64,000 nucleotides of DNA from Capronia americana (lineage: Eukaryota; Ascomycota; Eurotiomycetes; Chaetothyriales; Herpotrichiellaceae): the NCBI GenBank assembly GCA_016110215.1, contig JADWQD010000010.1, forward strand, positions 1,240,001-1,304,000, given 5' to 3'. The number at the start of each line of letters is the position of its first letter. Position 1 is the stretch's first letter. The notes beneath the pieces were generated by a model. That model saw only the letters and a program-made list of their open reading frames with translations, did not search any database and was not told the DNA's origin. Shown piece after piece: positions 10,453 to 23,044 of this stretch. Position numbers and translations under genes: made by a program.

Positions 10453-11075
10453 GGTCTTGTCTAGACACGAGATCACGATTGTACGACTACACGGTAATTA
10501 TGTATGTTATGAATGAAACATCAATCGGCGACACGATCTGCTCGAGACTCCAGGAGGAGTGCCTGTCCATTACCGTCGAGGCAATACGTCTCTAGACGTT
10601 CCCTGCTCTACCCCTTGATAGCAAGCCGACCGCCGGCATTGTCGTGTCGTCGTATCGTCGTCTCCGCGCGCGTTACGGCGGTCGGTACCTGTAGACTGCT
10701 GAATGGTTCACCGGAAATCAGCCTGTTCTTAGATCAAATGGTCTATGACGTCGAATTATATAAACTACCTTATATACTGTAGTATATCCTAACTACATAC
10801 CATTCCATACCATTCCATGCCCCATCGTATCATATCATATCATATCATGTCGTCTAGAGGTTCTGTTCATCCCATTCCAAATACCTAATTATACATGACA
10901 TGACATGACATGCATATCCCAAGCTAGATATGGAGGACATTCCCATGCATTAGAACCTCCAAGTCCTTCCGTATCCGTCTATGGTCATAAGGTGTTATAC
11001 AGACAGCGGTCGAAGGCAAGGATGGTTGACCTGAACTGACCGGACCTGACTTCCTCTAGGATACCATCGAATAAC
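10453..11075. other. Convergent 3' intergenic region with microsatellites
   Basis: This lies between the kin17 and ags1 3' ends. It contains CATTCCATAC repeats (about 10797-10818), CATAT repeats (10831-10848) and ATGAC repeats (about 10894-10911). No gene is seen. Confidence 0.7.
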
Positions 11076-14000
11076 TCACGGCTTGCTGAGCTGTTCACTC
11101 CGGTAGAACTGTAAATCACCGTTAGTATCCTATACTCACTCGCTCCCGTTCGGGGAAGGGACACAAAAGCGCAAGCGCAAGCGACGAACGCACCTTGAAA
11201 TAACCGGCGCAGATAGCCAGGTTGAAGACCAGCCCGATCCAGAACCAGGCCTGCCAGATGTTGGACACCGCGCCACTGATGTCCGGACTGATCGGTCCGG
11301 GGCCGATCTTGTTGGGCGCACAAGCTCTCGCGACAATGGTGGCCACTGAGCCGAGGACTTGGGCCGTGATGAGCGTGAACGCGACGTGCACCCTCGTGAG
11401 CGTCGCTAGGAGGATCATGCCCAGGCCGACGCCTTGGAGGGCGTCCAACGTGCCGAGCCAGAGCCACAGAGCGCGTGACGCCAGTGCAGAGGCCGTGTAT
11501 CCGCCGGCCCAGGGCAAGTATGATCCGATGTTACTCGTTCCCCACCAGATCTGGGCCCATCGTGGTGCCCCCAGCCCGATCGCAAAGAGCGGTAAGATCC
11601 AACTGTGCGACTTGGAGAGCGTGGCGAACAGCCACAAGGCCCCGGCCCAGACACCGATGAAGAAGAATGCCACGAGCAGGACGATTTGCCAAGTTTTCAC
11701 GTGCGAACTGCTCCACAGGAACGACCAGTTCCGGCCGTAGGGTGCGGAGAGGAAGAAGTTTTGGATGATGACGGTGACGAAAAACCAGAGCACGATCTTC
11801 CGCCGCGTCAGTGACTTGTAGAAACTGGGCATCTGGCCGGGTGCTTGGCGATAGTAGCTCGGCAGGCCCAACCACATGAGCAGGCCGATGGCCCAGAGCA
11901 ACAACGCAATGGGCAGTGTGATGGCTGTGATCTTCCACGTGTCGGTGATGGAATTGGGTGTGCTGACCAGCTGGGTGACGGTGTGTTTGTTGAGGTATGC
12001 GCCCCAGTACCAGAGGGCGACGACGTAGATCTGCTGGGTCCCCTGGATCATGCAGGCCCGGAAGACCCAGGCTTTGACTTGAGCACCGCCCTCGTCGCCG
12101 AAATTCAAGGCGAAGAAGATGGAGCCCGAAGAAGAGGCCACCGCGTACATTCCGGTCCCGACGTTCTGGATCCAGCCTCGGCTGCTAATGGAAGAGCCGT
12201 AATGTGCCGTGCCGATCAAGAGGAAAGCCAGGCCGTAGAAGAAGAATGGCAGAGACAGGCAGAGTCTGGACTGAAACCGTCTGAAAAGGACCCACCAGCA
12301 AATCGATGTGGCGAGATAGATGGATGCAATCGAGTAGAGTTTGGTTGCTGTCTGGCCTACCTCTCCCGTCAAGAGCGTGATCTGGTACGAGTTGGCCGCA
12401 ATGATCTGTCCGAAGCTCATGAGGAAGGCATAGACAGGCCAGTCACCCGCACGCACTTGCATCCACTTCCTCAGCCCAGTCGGGGGCTTGTAGTTCTCAC
12501 CCAGCAGGAACTGCTCAGCCAGGTTGTTCGGGTCGGGGTGGGAGTCTGGGTCGGTGTTCCCTCCGTAGATGGACGGCGCGGCTGAAGTTGGGCGCGATTC
12601 ACGGCTGGTGTGCATGCTGTCACGAGCCGGATAGACAGCCGTGTGTCTTCCCAGCTTGACATCGCGGAACGTGTTGAACCACTGTTTCTCGGATTTGACG
12701 AGGAACTCCTCAATGCAGGCTGTAGACTCGGAATTGTGGCCTGTCAGGTCTTCCAGTCTCTTCCCAAAGGCTCGGGCGAACTCGCCTTGGCTGTCGGTGA
12801 AGAAGGGATCAACCTGTTGCAGCTTGAAGTCCGTCTTCTCCCCCACAATCGTGTTCATCGAAAGCAGAGAAGGGGTACTCGAGATCCGGTTGCTATCCGT
12901 CAAGACCGGCGGCGGGACGAGAATCCCCGAATCTGGTCTAGGTTGATCCAGCGAGTTCCTCCTGCTGTAAGGACTATTTGAAAGTCGTGTGAGCTCCAGT
13001 CCCACCGTCCTGCTCGAACGGTAACTGTTCGACGGTGGCGTACGTGGTGAGTCATCGTTGAGCGGTATCCTTGCGTATCGCCCGCTGGTCTGTTTAGGCA
13101 TCGCTACGACATCATCGTCGTCGTCGTCGTCGAAATCGCTCTCCAGGTCTTCATCTTCGTCGTCCGAGTACTCGTTGGGGTTCTGAGTTGACCCTGCCAT
13201 CAACCCAGTGTCGTCTCCTCCGACATCTGGTATAGGCGGAAGCAAGCTAGAGGTCCGCGGCTCGTCACTATCGTGTTCGTCTTGAACATCGACGTGGCCC
13301 GGACCCCTGCGAGATCCGAGAGAAGCGGAACGAGACAGACCGGACGGAGCGTGCGAGTGGCTTGAATTTGGACGCGCAACAGTATCTTGACTCGTTTCTC
13401 GGCTGTGTCCAAGATTCCTAAGGCGGGCAGTCAGAGACTGTAATGTTGTATAGCTTGACAATCTGGAATGGCCGAACGTTGGTGTCCGGAAGCCCAACGG
13501 CGTGGCGGCGCCAGAAGCCATGGGAGTGTTCCATGCAGAAGTGCCGATCAAATCACCTGCGGCACTGTGACGCCGTGTAGCCTCGACCTTGTCATGAATG
13601 CGAATTGCTGTCGATTGAAGGATTTCCAGGTCCTCAACCCATTGGGCAACCGGGAATCGTTGTTTGGCAGACCTTGCTCTCATCAGTGCGCGAATCTCCG
13701 TGCTGGAGCCGAGAGCTTCGTGAATGGCTTGTTTAAATTGGTGTAGTAGATGGGCCGTCGTCATGGATTCCACCGTGTACCACCATCCTGGCATTTGACC
13801 GAGACCACCGACCCTCGCACCGACACCCAGGGCCCCCTTACGACCAAACTCGACAGCGACAAGTCCGAAAGGTTCGTCCCTTGAGGGAATAAGGGCAAAC
13901 TCAGCACCAGAGAAGATGAATGGAGGAAGTGCGGTGAAGACGGGCTTGGAGAATACTCTGCCAGGATACAGCTTCATCATCCGATCAAGTTTCATTGCCG

Positions 14001-17000
14001 CAAACTTGCCGTATAGGTCGATAACAGGTCCAATGGTGATGAGTTGCACGTTTGGATTCGACTCCAGAATTGACGGGAAAACGTCCGCAATCAGGTCGAC
14101 GCCCTTCTGCATTGACCAGCGTCCGACGAAGACAAACAGCTCGGCCTTTGGGTTCTGCTCGAGGCCAGCCCACTCTTGCGCTTGACGCTTGAGCTCGGGT
14201 CGCGCAGCTTCGAAATCGGGGTCGACGTAGATATCAGACTCTTTCGGCAGCTTCTTGTCCCACTCGCCTGTGTCCGACGGGTCGGGATTGGGCAACTTGC
14301 CAACCTTCTTCAGCCCCCAGAAGATCGGATAGCGGGCGTATGATCGCTTCCCATACTTTTTGGAGACACCCACTGCACCGAAGCCGCGCTGGTGGACCCT
14401 CAAGTATGATGCCCCAGCATGGAGTAGGTTGAAAACTTCGCCGAATTGCACATATTTTGCCACGATTTCAGTGGACAGGTTGAAGACCGAACAGACCTCA
14501 TCGCGTTCCTGATTCGTGCGCATCGGCCACAGCCCCTGAAACTCGGCATTGTGGAGAGACAAACAGGCTGGAATCGTCCTTGGAAGCAGGTACAGTGGAG
14601 CCACAGAACCGTGATAGTCGTTAATGTGGTACACGTCGACTGGAAAACGATTCAGAGCCTGCGCGATGCACTGATTCCATGCCGAATAGTAAATGGCGGA
14701 TGAGAGGTCGTCCATGCGAGGTGGGTAAGGCTCCGCCTTGGTTTGCTGCCGGAAGACAGGCGAGTCAAGGAGAACGTAGGTGATATTGCGTAAGACGTGG
14801 TACTGGACTTGGACTTCGTATGGCTTGCCGAGGACCGTGACCGTCATAGGATCCGCCCTTTGGTCTTCCGGATAATCAACACCGCCGACACAGGGCACGA
14901 CCCAGATCAGGTCTTGATGACCTAGATTCTTGCCCATCAGTTGTGCCATGACACCGAGGCCGCCGATCTTGATCTTAATAGCCCAGTCTTCGATGTCGTA
15001 CTCCATGGTTGCGATCAAGACTGTCCGCCGTTTCTGCTGGTCGATCAGAGCGCCCGTCGGTTGCAGAAACTTTGGCTTCCGCGAGAACTTGGTTAGAACG
15101 CCAGGCGAATTCTCTTCATCAGGCAGCTTCTTGAACTTTCTCTTGAGCACTGCGGGAATGAGACTCTTCTTTTCCGATATGCCGACTTCGTTGAATTTGA
15201 TTTGGTAGAAGGACTGCATGAACGACCATACACCGAAGGTCGCCGTAATGACCGGGACGACCCAAAGAAGCACGTAAAGGATTAGTTGAGGCCACATGTT
15301 ACCTGATGGCCGCAGTTCGAACCGCAAATTGCCGTCATTTATCACAAGTCGCCAACCGAGGTAGGGCTTCGGAGGAGGCTGGGTGATATTGAGAACGACT
15401 GAAGACAGCGACGACGGAGGAAGACGGTCAAGGATCGAGTCACCGTCAGCGTCGCCCATCACGGTTGTCTGGTCGGGCTTGCCATCTGGGTTGAGACCCC
15501 AGACATTGATTTGTGCAAGCGTGCCCGCGAGACTCCACTCGGTCATGAAATGATGGTCCCATGTGGAGTTGTCGGTAAGCTTCATCTCGTTGTTGAGGCC
15601 AGCGTCGTACCCATACTGGTTGTAGGGGCCATTCAGGAACAGATGAGGGAAGCGCCGCGGGGTGCTGAAGCCAACATCACCTTCCTGGACATGGTCGCTG
15701 CTGCCCGCCAGCCGGCTGAAGTACTCGACACGCACGTGGTCGCCCTTCCAGGATTGCAGCTTTGTTCCAGACCACGCTTGCTTTTCTATCTGCGTCTTCC
15801 CGCCATTGTACGGCATCCAGTCCGAGAAGCTGGAGCCCCAATTTGTGGAATAACGCCATTTGTCTGCACCTGCTGCGTTATGTGAGACAATCAGGGAGCC
15901 GTTGTCGCTTTTGCTGAGGAGACTTGACGAGTAGTTTGCGGCTCCCGTGAACACCATCGGGTTGTCAGTTCGCCCTATGCGGAACAAGAAATGATCAATG
16001 GCGTTTGTAACATCGCCAGCTAAGGAGGATGCGTTGCGGATAGATATGGAGTGAATGCCGTTCGCCACATTGTCCAACTTTGCCGACCATGACCAAGTGG
16101 ACGAGAGGGCTCCGACGTACGCAGGTGTTTGTGGGTGGTCGAGATTCGCACATTTTATACTGCTTCGGTCGATGGACGGAGTGGCCGCTGATTCAGTGGT
16201 TGAGTTGAACATGATGCTGTTCGTCACACCATCGCAATCCATCTCAACCGAGAACTGGAATTCGACATTGACAGACTCCGTCCCATCTGCGTCGGTTGTC
16301 GACTCGAGCCGTGCATCGTGACCGGGAGTGAATTTGGTGATCATTGGCTTCGGTCCCACCCACTGATCCTTCGGAACATAAGCTCGAAAGTCGTAGGCCG
16401 CCATATCCAAACTGCTGAGGCAGCCATTTGGATTCGTCGAACCATTGATTCCCAATCGGTGGACGCTGTTGGCGAGGGTATGCTCGTCATAGGGAGAAAA
16501 CAAATTCTTGACCACAGTGCCGGCGTCGTACGGGGAGATTAAGCTGGTTGTATTTAAAGCCGTAGCATTGTCGTTGCAGTCGAATGTATATGTAGTCGAT
16601 GCATTGGCATTGGAGTAGAGGAGCCACACTGGAAGATCTCCGGCGCCCGCGTCGCTAAGGTCTTGGACGCCAGGGAAACCAGATCGCATGACAGACCACA
16701 TGCCAGTTTCCGTGGTGACATTTCCCGAGCCTGGATATTGGATCTCTTCGGTCTGGTTCGACAACTGCTGCAGGAAGAAGCCGTCTTGAAGCACAGGATA
16801 TTGTTCCCGAAGCTGGTTCATGTGATGGATGATGTTGCGAACTGGATGTGCGGGATCTCTGTGGTCGTAGCTAACAGTCTCATCATGACAGCCGTTGCGG
16901 GAGGCATTCAGTGGCATTTCGAAGAACTGTGTGGAGGAGAGATGATAGCAACCATGAGTCTGCCAGGCCGTTGCAGAGGACATTGCTTGCCGACCGAAAA

Positions 17001-18568
17001 TGTAGTTCGAGGCGGTGTTGTCTAGGACGTAGAAGGCTTGCTCCTCACCCCAGAGCAGCAATGGCGCGCCAGGCATGTGGATGGTCGTGATGAAATGACC
17101 CAGGAGTTGGCGCTCGATGCCCCTGGTGATGGCCGGCCACCGGAAGACATCCTGGTTGGTCACTCCGTACATGTGCCGCGGGTCTACCTTTCCAGTGTTG
17201 GGGTTGACAAAGTCGTTGGTGAGCAGAAACGTGTTCCACATGTCCACGAAATTCCGTGGGGCATCATAACCTGCTTCGAGATTGCCGTCCATACCCAGGA
17301 AGCGAGTTAAGGTGCGGTAGACCGTATAGTGGAAGGCGGCCGCATCCAGGGCACCGTGCGCTCCGTCTCTCAGGAAATACTTTTCAGCAGAGCGGTCTGT
17401 CATGGTGGCAGCCACCGTCAGGTTTTCAGGAAGCATGTCCGGCTGTCTACCACGGCCGAGGAAGATCGAGCCGAACACGTTCCCACCAGTGATTTCGCCG
17501 GGGGTGAAGAAGTTGTCTTTACCGTATCGCCTGGCACACCTACGCATCGCATCGTTCATATAGCCCATAGCGTCCACTGTTGATTGCGTAGCCTTGTCGT
17601 ATCGGTAACCGTCAATGTCGAGTTGAGCTATCATCATGCAGTAGAAGTTCTCGAGCTTCTCACGGACAGGCTCGTGCCATTCTCGCAAACGGTCTTGGAC
17701 GGAGGCAAACTTTGACAGCTCACGACGCCAATCTGGAAACACACCAAAGGCTTCAGTGTCGCCATACTGGTCGAAGTCGCTGTCATAACAGCCAACCATT
17801 TGACTTGTGACGTCTTCGCCGACAGGGTATCCCGTCTCCAACCAAAATTTGGGATACTGGCATGACTCGTTGTAGTTGTTACCGATGTGGAAGTCATGAT
17901 ATTCGCGAGATGATTTCCACTGGACGTGATGTTCCCTTAGCGTGAATGGTGTAGTGGTGTTGAGGTACCCGTCGAACCCAACGAGGTCGCCCAATGTAGC
18001 GAACGTGTTGTCCAAGATAACATACATACCCCGGGCGTGCATCTCTTGTACCGCAGAGCGCCACATGTTGATGGTGCCGAAGTGTTGGTCGAGCACAGAA
18101 AGGTCCAGCGGGGAGTACTGATCATAACCCCAGGGACTGTTGATGAAAGGAGACCCGGCAATATAGATGCCCTGCTCCGATTAGCCCAATATTTGCGGGG
18201 AGGAAGCGTCAACATACCTTGATACCCATGCCGTGTAGATAGTCCAGCGTATCGATAAGACCTTGGAGATCGCCTCCGTGGCGCATTTGGTTTGAATTGA
18301 GGTCATGCTCGTATGCCGTGCCATTGATGTTGTCGTTGGAGGGGTCGCCATTAACAAATCGGTCGAGGAAGAGAGTATAAAAGGGAAACCGCCAATTGGA
18401 CGGTGAGGGGTGGTACTGATGCCCTGTCCACTCCCCCCAATAATCCAGCGGGTGGGTTGCCGTTCGATTCTGATTGAGGTTATACTGGGCAAATGCCGGA
18501 TCATATCTGAGTGCCCTGCAACTCGAAAGAAATAGAAAAACGCTGAAAACGAGAGTGTACAGCCACAT
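11076..18568 (-). CDS. ags1: Cell-wall alpha-1,3-glucan synthase
   Basis: The model is complement(join(11076..11108, 11194..18171, 18218..18568)), 2453 aa, with introns of 85 and 46 nt. The ATG at 18568 starts a signal peptide (MWLYTLVFSVFLFLSS). An extracellular GH13 amylase-like domain follows, with the nucleophile region DGYRYD (about residue 309) and acid/base PGEITGG (about 343), then a membrane segment near 1085. The cytosolic GT5 glycogen-synthase-like domain has KIGGLGVMAQ near 1187, HNAEFQG and SRDEPFGLVAVEFG near 1547. A Ser/Asp-rich linker with a seven-Asp run (about 1800) leads to a multi-span C-terminal channel-like domain from about 2035, ending FYRSEQLSKP. It makes alpha-1,3-glucan at the plasma membrane; the GT5 domain polymerises UDP-glucose and the amylase-like domain is thought to act on the chain outside. 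Length and domain order are those of intact family members. No amylase partner genes (amyD/amyG) lie next to it. Confidence 0.97.
13103..13131 (-). repeat. Trinucleotide tract coding poly-Asp in ags1
   Basis: A run of GTC/ATC triplets on the plus strand encodes consecutive Asp residues in the cytosolic linker of the glucan synthase. It is likely length-variable, and the reading frame is kept. Confidence 0.6.
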
Positions 18569-21561
18569 GGTGTGCAGAGAGAAAACGAAGGACTGATTCA
18601 AAGTTGTATAATTCGTGGAAAGAAGCGAGTGTGTTTGACCGAGGGGATTTGTGGAGGCCAAGTGGTGCAGGAATCGGAAGGTATAAAGAGGGCATGGAGG
18701 AAAGGACTGCAACGAAGAGTCGAGAAGCCCTCAACAAAGGTCAGCCTACCTCACAACCGATACGTCTTCGATCCAGACAGGAGATCCCGTTGTGCACATG
18801 CTGGGACCGAGCTGAGCCTCCCTCAGCACCCCACCCCCAAGGGACTATGACAATAAAACCTCGATTGGCGATACTGGGATCGGCCTTGCGTATTCGTCGT
18901 CACCGAATCCAGTGAGTGGGGAGATCAATGAGACACGGTCAGCATTGGATGGAATCGTGCCGTTGGTTTGGACAAGCATTATGCGGCGAGGCAAGCATTG
19001 TCGGCGAAAGGATGTTGGTGGGATCCAGGAACACGCTGCCGTGACCCATGTCGATGAATCCATACAACATGTGAGAGTCGTTGGGTCCCGCAGGTGAGGG
19101 TGGAATCGTCGACTTCAGATCGCACTCAGCACTGAAGCGGGTACAGAATCGGCGAACTGGCCACAGCCAAGTAATATTGCCGAGAAGCGTCAAAGAATAG
19201 CAACAGTCTGGAACAGCACTGTGGCCATGCTCCTCCGGTGTTGAGCGATAACTGTTCACACTGAGCGCATAACATGGCACGGTATCCACAAGGCTGGCGG
19301 CCAGCAGGGGACGGTGGAAGACAGGGGTCATCCATGCCACGCCAGGCACAATTTTCGCGTTAGGACAGAACCGGGTATAGCAGGTTCCGACAGTTTGCCA
19401 TATGGTGCCTGTGACGAATCACCGAGAGATGCTTCTGGTCGGGACGGCGCTGACCTCTGCAAACACTCCCTGCTGGGGTTACCCTGCACCACCCTGGTAA
19501 GAGGATCGCCATACGCGCATCACGGCGGATCGCAGATGGAGCACTGTTTGCGCTGTCTGTGATTCCCACAGATGATTAATTAGATGACTTCCGAGACAGA
19601 ACGAATAAGACGATGGATGGGCGCGCTTACCAAACATCTCGATCTCGTGCTCGAGCTCGACGCTGGAAGCGGTTAGCGATGTGAACGAGCCCATCTCCTG
19701 ATACCTTGCCGTCTCTTGATGGTAGGCAGTGTATCGCTTGAGCCACAGCCGAAGGCAGCAGCATCGTTATTCGCGCACGAGCTCGGTTTCTGCAGGGGAA
19801 GGCGGACTTAGTCATAAGCGAATACGGGAAGAGGAGCCGAAAAGCTACATCAGTCGGCATGGACAGTGGAGAGGCGGCATCGTGGTTGGACATTAAAACT
19901 CAGGATAAGGTGGTGGATGGCAGTTTGGATGAGAGCGATTTGAATCGTGTTGCCCTCGAACGGGCTTAGCGGGAGTGTAGTGGGGCGAGAATGTCTTGCC
20001 TTTCACGCGATCATTACTGGGTATTTTACCATGCGAGCCATGCTAATCCGGCCAATGCCGTGCACAGTCTCCCATCTCTCACTGGAGCGTCATTTTGACT
20101 TTACTTGGTTTTCATGCCACCGACCCAACGCTTTGGTTGTTTGCTCCCGCCCGCGAGTTTATTTCATGTACACTCCGAGCGCCCTTCTAATATGTGTGGC
20201 TCGCAAGCGAGCTTGGTCTACGACAGGCTATCGGTCTGCTTCATTGATGCAGAGCCGGATTTCCGGAGAGCCGGCACTGGGACGCTGTGATTCCACTTCA
20301 AGGAGCCTTGGTCTTGCGTGGCCGTGGCCTGCTCAACCGAAACTCTGATGATATGGAGACAAGAATAACTCCTCGTGGTCGGCTTGCCCTGCATGGGATG
20401 GGTTTCGGGGCAGGGATGGGATATCCTCGTGCTTGTCAAACCACAACCTCGAGACTGCTGCGCAGTACGAGTACTGCCTCAAACGTTTAGATTCCGCCTG
20501 TGACGCAGGCCCAGTACAATGCTACCAGACCCCCACATGCAAGGAATGGCCTGCAATCCCTGATGTCGCATGCATTTCGTCCTTCAAGGATGGCTACTTG
20601 GGATGATGAAAATTCCTGCTGCTTCCTCTCCACACAATAAACACCAGACACATGCACAAGTTTACGAAAGGGCCAAACTTGCTCAGATAAAAAAGCGTCA
20701 GACGCCTTTCACCGACCCCACTGTCGACGGGAGGACTAATGGCGCCGAAGAGCCTTTGCTCGTTCCAGGCACCACTTAGATATACAGAGTACGCTGGCCT
20801 GAACCGTTGACCTTTGGATGGCTGCCGAAGCCCTGCGACATGTATTTTGACTCCAGACACCCGAGTCAGAGCTGTCCAACATCTGTGCTCATGTTTTCGG
20901 GATGGTGGAGAGGACTCGGTCGACAAGGCGATGGGAAGATTCTTCCCGGCTTTGATGCTGCCTCTGTCCCCCCTCCATGTCGCCTCTGAGAAGCTCCATC
21001 TGGTTCACGGCCTATGCTGATCAACGTCATGCCTCTTGCCTCCTTCATGCCTCCCTTAGTCAACACCAATTCCCAAAGAAGACATAGTCCACGGCAAATT
21101 GCCAGCACGTCTTACCGCCGTGTGTGCGCAACAATAATCAGCCCCTGCATGACCATGATCATGCAGTGGAAACATGCCGAGTTTGCGCGACGATGCAACG
21201 TCCCAGGACATCTCTCTTAGAAGGCAGAAGCACCGTCGGATTTTTGCTCTGATCGATGAATTTTCTATCGCCGATGCACACTCGGCAGCCGCAGCGTTCA
21301 TCTTTGAATGCAATTATCGCAATTGAATAGAACGTGACATTCGGGCCGGCTCATGTGTCATTGACGAGCATTGGCACTGCCACTGCATTGGGCGCCACAT
21401 TACTCATCATTCCACGCCGTTTCACTTTTTCACCCGAGCTTACCACGATCAGCAGTGCCCACTAGGTATCCCGCCCATTGCACACCACATCCGCCGCAGT
21501 CACCTGCAAGGTTCGGTTGAGAGCAACTCCGAGCTGGAAGTGACGATGAGCACAATCGACG
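18569..21561. other. About 3 kb gene-free region upstream of ags1 and the HAD gene
   Basis: This is a shared divergent upstream region. The ORFs here are short and overlap in several frames without motifs. A TATAAA-like sequence lies near 18681 and a pyrimidine-rich stretch borders ags1. It is presumed regulatory for ags1; no gene is supported. Confidence 0.55.
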
Positions 21562-22900
21562 ATGCGGGTGCGTAGCTTGGACCTCACCGCGAGGTCCTTG
21601 ACTCGCCCAAGCGCGTCGACACCACGATGGCTTCGTGAGAATCTGGGTCACAAACATCCGTTCGCAGGCCGGTGCATCTCAAGCAGCAGCGGACATCGAG
21701 TCCCCGACTTTGCTTTCGCCTTTGAGTAAGTTCGCGCAGCAGTCTGACAGCGGCAGCAGCCGTAGCAAACATCTAATCCCGTTCGATAGCATAGATGGCG
21801 TACTCGTGCGCAGTTCGAAGCCCATCCCCCACGCGTCCACGTCGCTCCAATTCCTCCAGCAAAATGACATCCCCTTCATGCTGCTCACCAACGGCGGAGG
21901 GCGGCACGAGTCCGAGCGAGTCCAAGACCTCTCGTCCAAGCTCGCCGTGCCGCTGCACGAATCCAACTTTGTGCAGTCGCATACACCCTTCGCCGAGCTG
22001 ATCCACGGCGACGATGGCCTGCGCGACAAATGCATCATGGTCGTCGGCGGGGAATACGGGCGCTGCAGAGACGTCGCCGAGCGGTACGGCTTCACCAACG
22101 TCGTCACGCCGGGAGACATCTACGCTGCTCATCCGGAGATATGGCCGTTCAGCAAGCCCTTCCAGCAGAGCTACTACGCGTCGTTTGCGAGGCCGCTTCC
22201 CCGCCCGATCAACCCGGCCTCTCCCAACGATAGTCTCAAGATCGATGCCGTTTTCGTCTACAACGACCCGCGTGACTGGGGGCTAGACATGCAAGTCATT
22301 CTGGACGTGATGCTGTCTCACAGGGGGATCCTGGGGACGTACTCGCGTAAAAACGGCGACACGGCCCTGCCCAACAGCGGATACTTGCAAGACGGCCAGC
22401 CGACCCTATACTTCTCCAACGCCGACTTGCTCTGGGCGGCCGACTACCACCTCTCGCGGCTCGGGCAGGGTGGGTTCCAAGCCGCGCTGGAAGGCCTCTG
22501 GCGCGCCGTGACGTACCATAAGAACCACGAGCGCGCGCCAAAACTATACAAGACGGTGATCGGCAAACCGTACCGAGCGACATATGAGTTCGCGGAGAAG
22601 CAATTGATTCGACATCGGGAAAGACTGTTCAGGAAGCACCACCAGCACTCGCACCAGCACCCGACGAAACTGAGAAGGGTGTACATGGTCGGAGATAATC
22701 CCGAAAGTGACATTCGAGGCGCAAACGATTACCGCTCGCCCCACGGTATCGAGTGGCTGAGTCTACTGACCAGGACAGGCGTATATAGAGACCAAGATGG
22801 CCGGCGGCCGACTTGGGAACCCACGGCCATTGTAGATGATGTCAAAGCCGCTGTCCAATGGGCGTTGAAGGACAGTGGTTGGCACCAGCACCTGCTATAG
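21562..22900 (+). CDS. Mitochondrial CECR5/HDHD5-like HAD hydrolase
   Basis: The model is join(21562..21725, 21790..22900), 424 aa. A 64-nt intron (GTAAGT...TAG) splits the codon of the first catalytic Asp. Splicing restores the HAD motif I FAFDIDGV (D55, D57); reading through the intron would give a defective FDSIDGV. Exon 1 encodes an Arg/Ser-rich, acid-poor leader (MRVRSLDLTARSLTRPSAST) typical of mitochondrial targeting. Motif II is LLTNGGG, and the C-terminal motif GDNPESDIRGAND supplies the Mg2+-binding Asp. Spacing matches the HAD-IIA/CECR5 family (TIGR01456-type), whose yeast relatives are mitochondrial and often called CDP-alcohol phosphatidyltransferase class-I or phosphatase-like; the substrate is unsettled. 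The 3' end converges with utp25, 144 bp away. Confidence 0.9.
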
Positions 22901-23044
22901 ACAAAATAGATGTGTATTGACACTGACATTGAAATCTTCGAAGAGAAAGCTTCTCTCCAAGGTGAAAAGGAGTCCATGTCTATGCTTCTTAGCCTAGCTC
23001 TCGTTTTTCATGCGTCTCACTCTCACTCTCAATCTACCGAAGCA

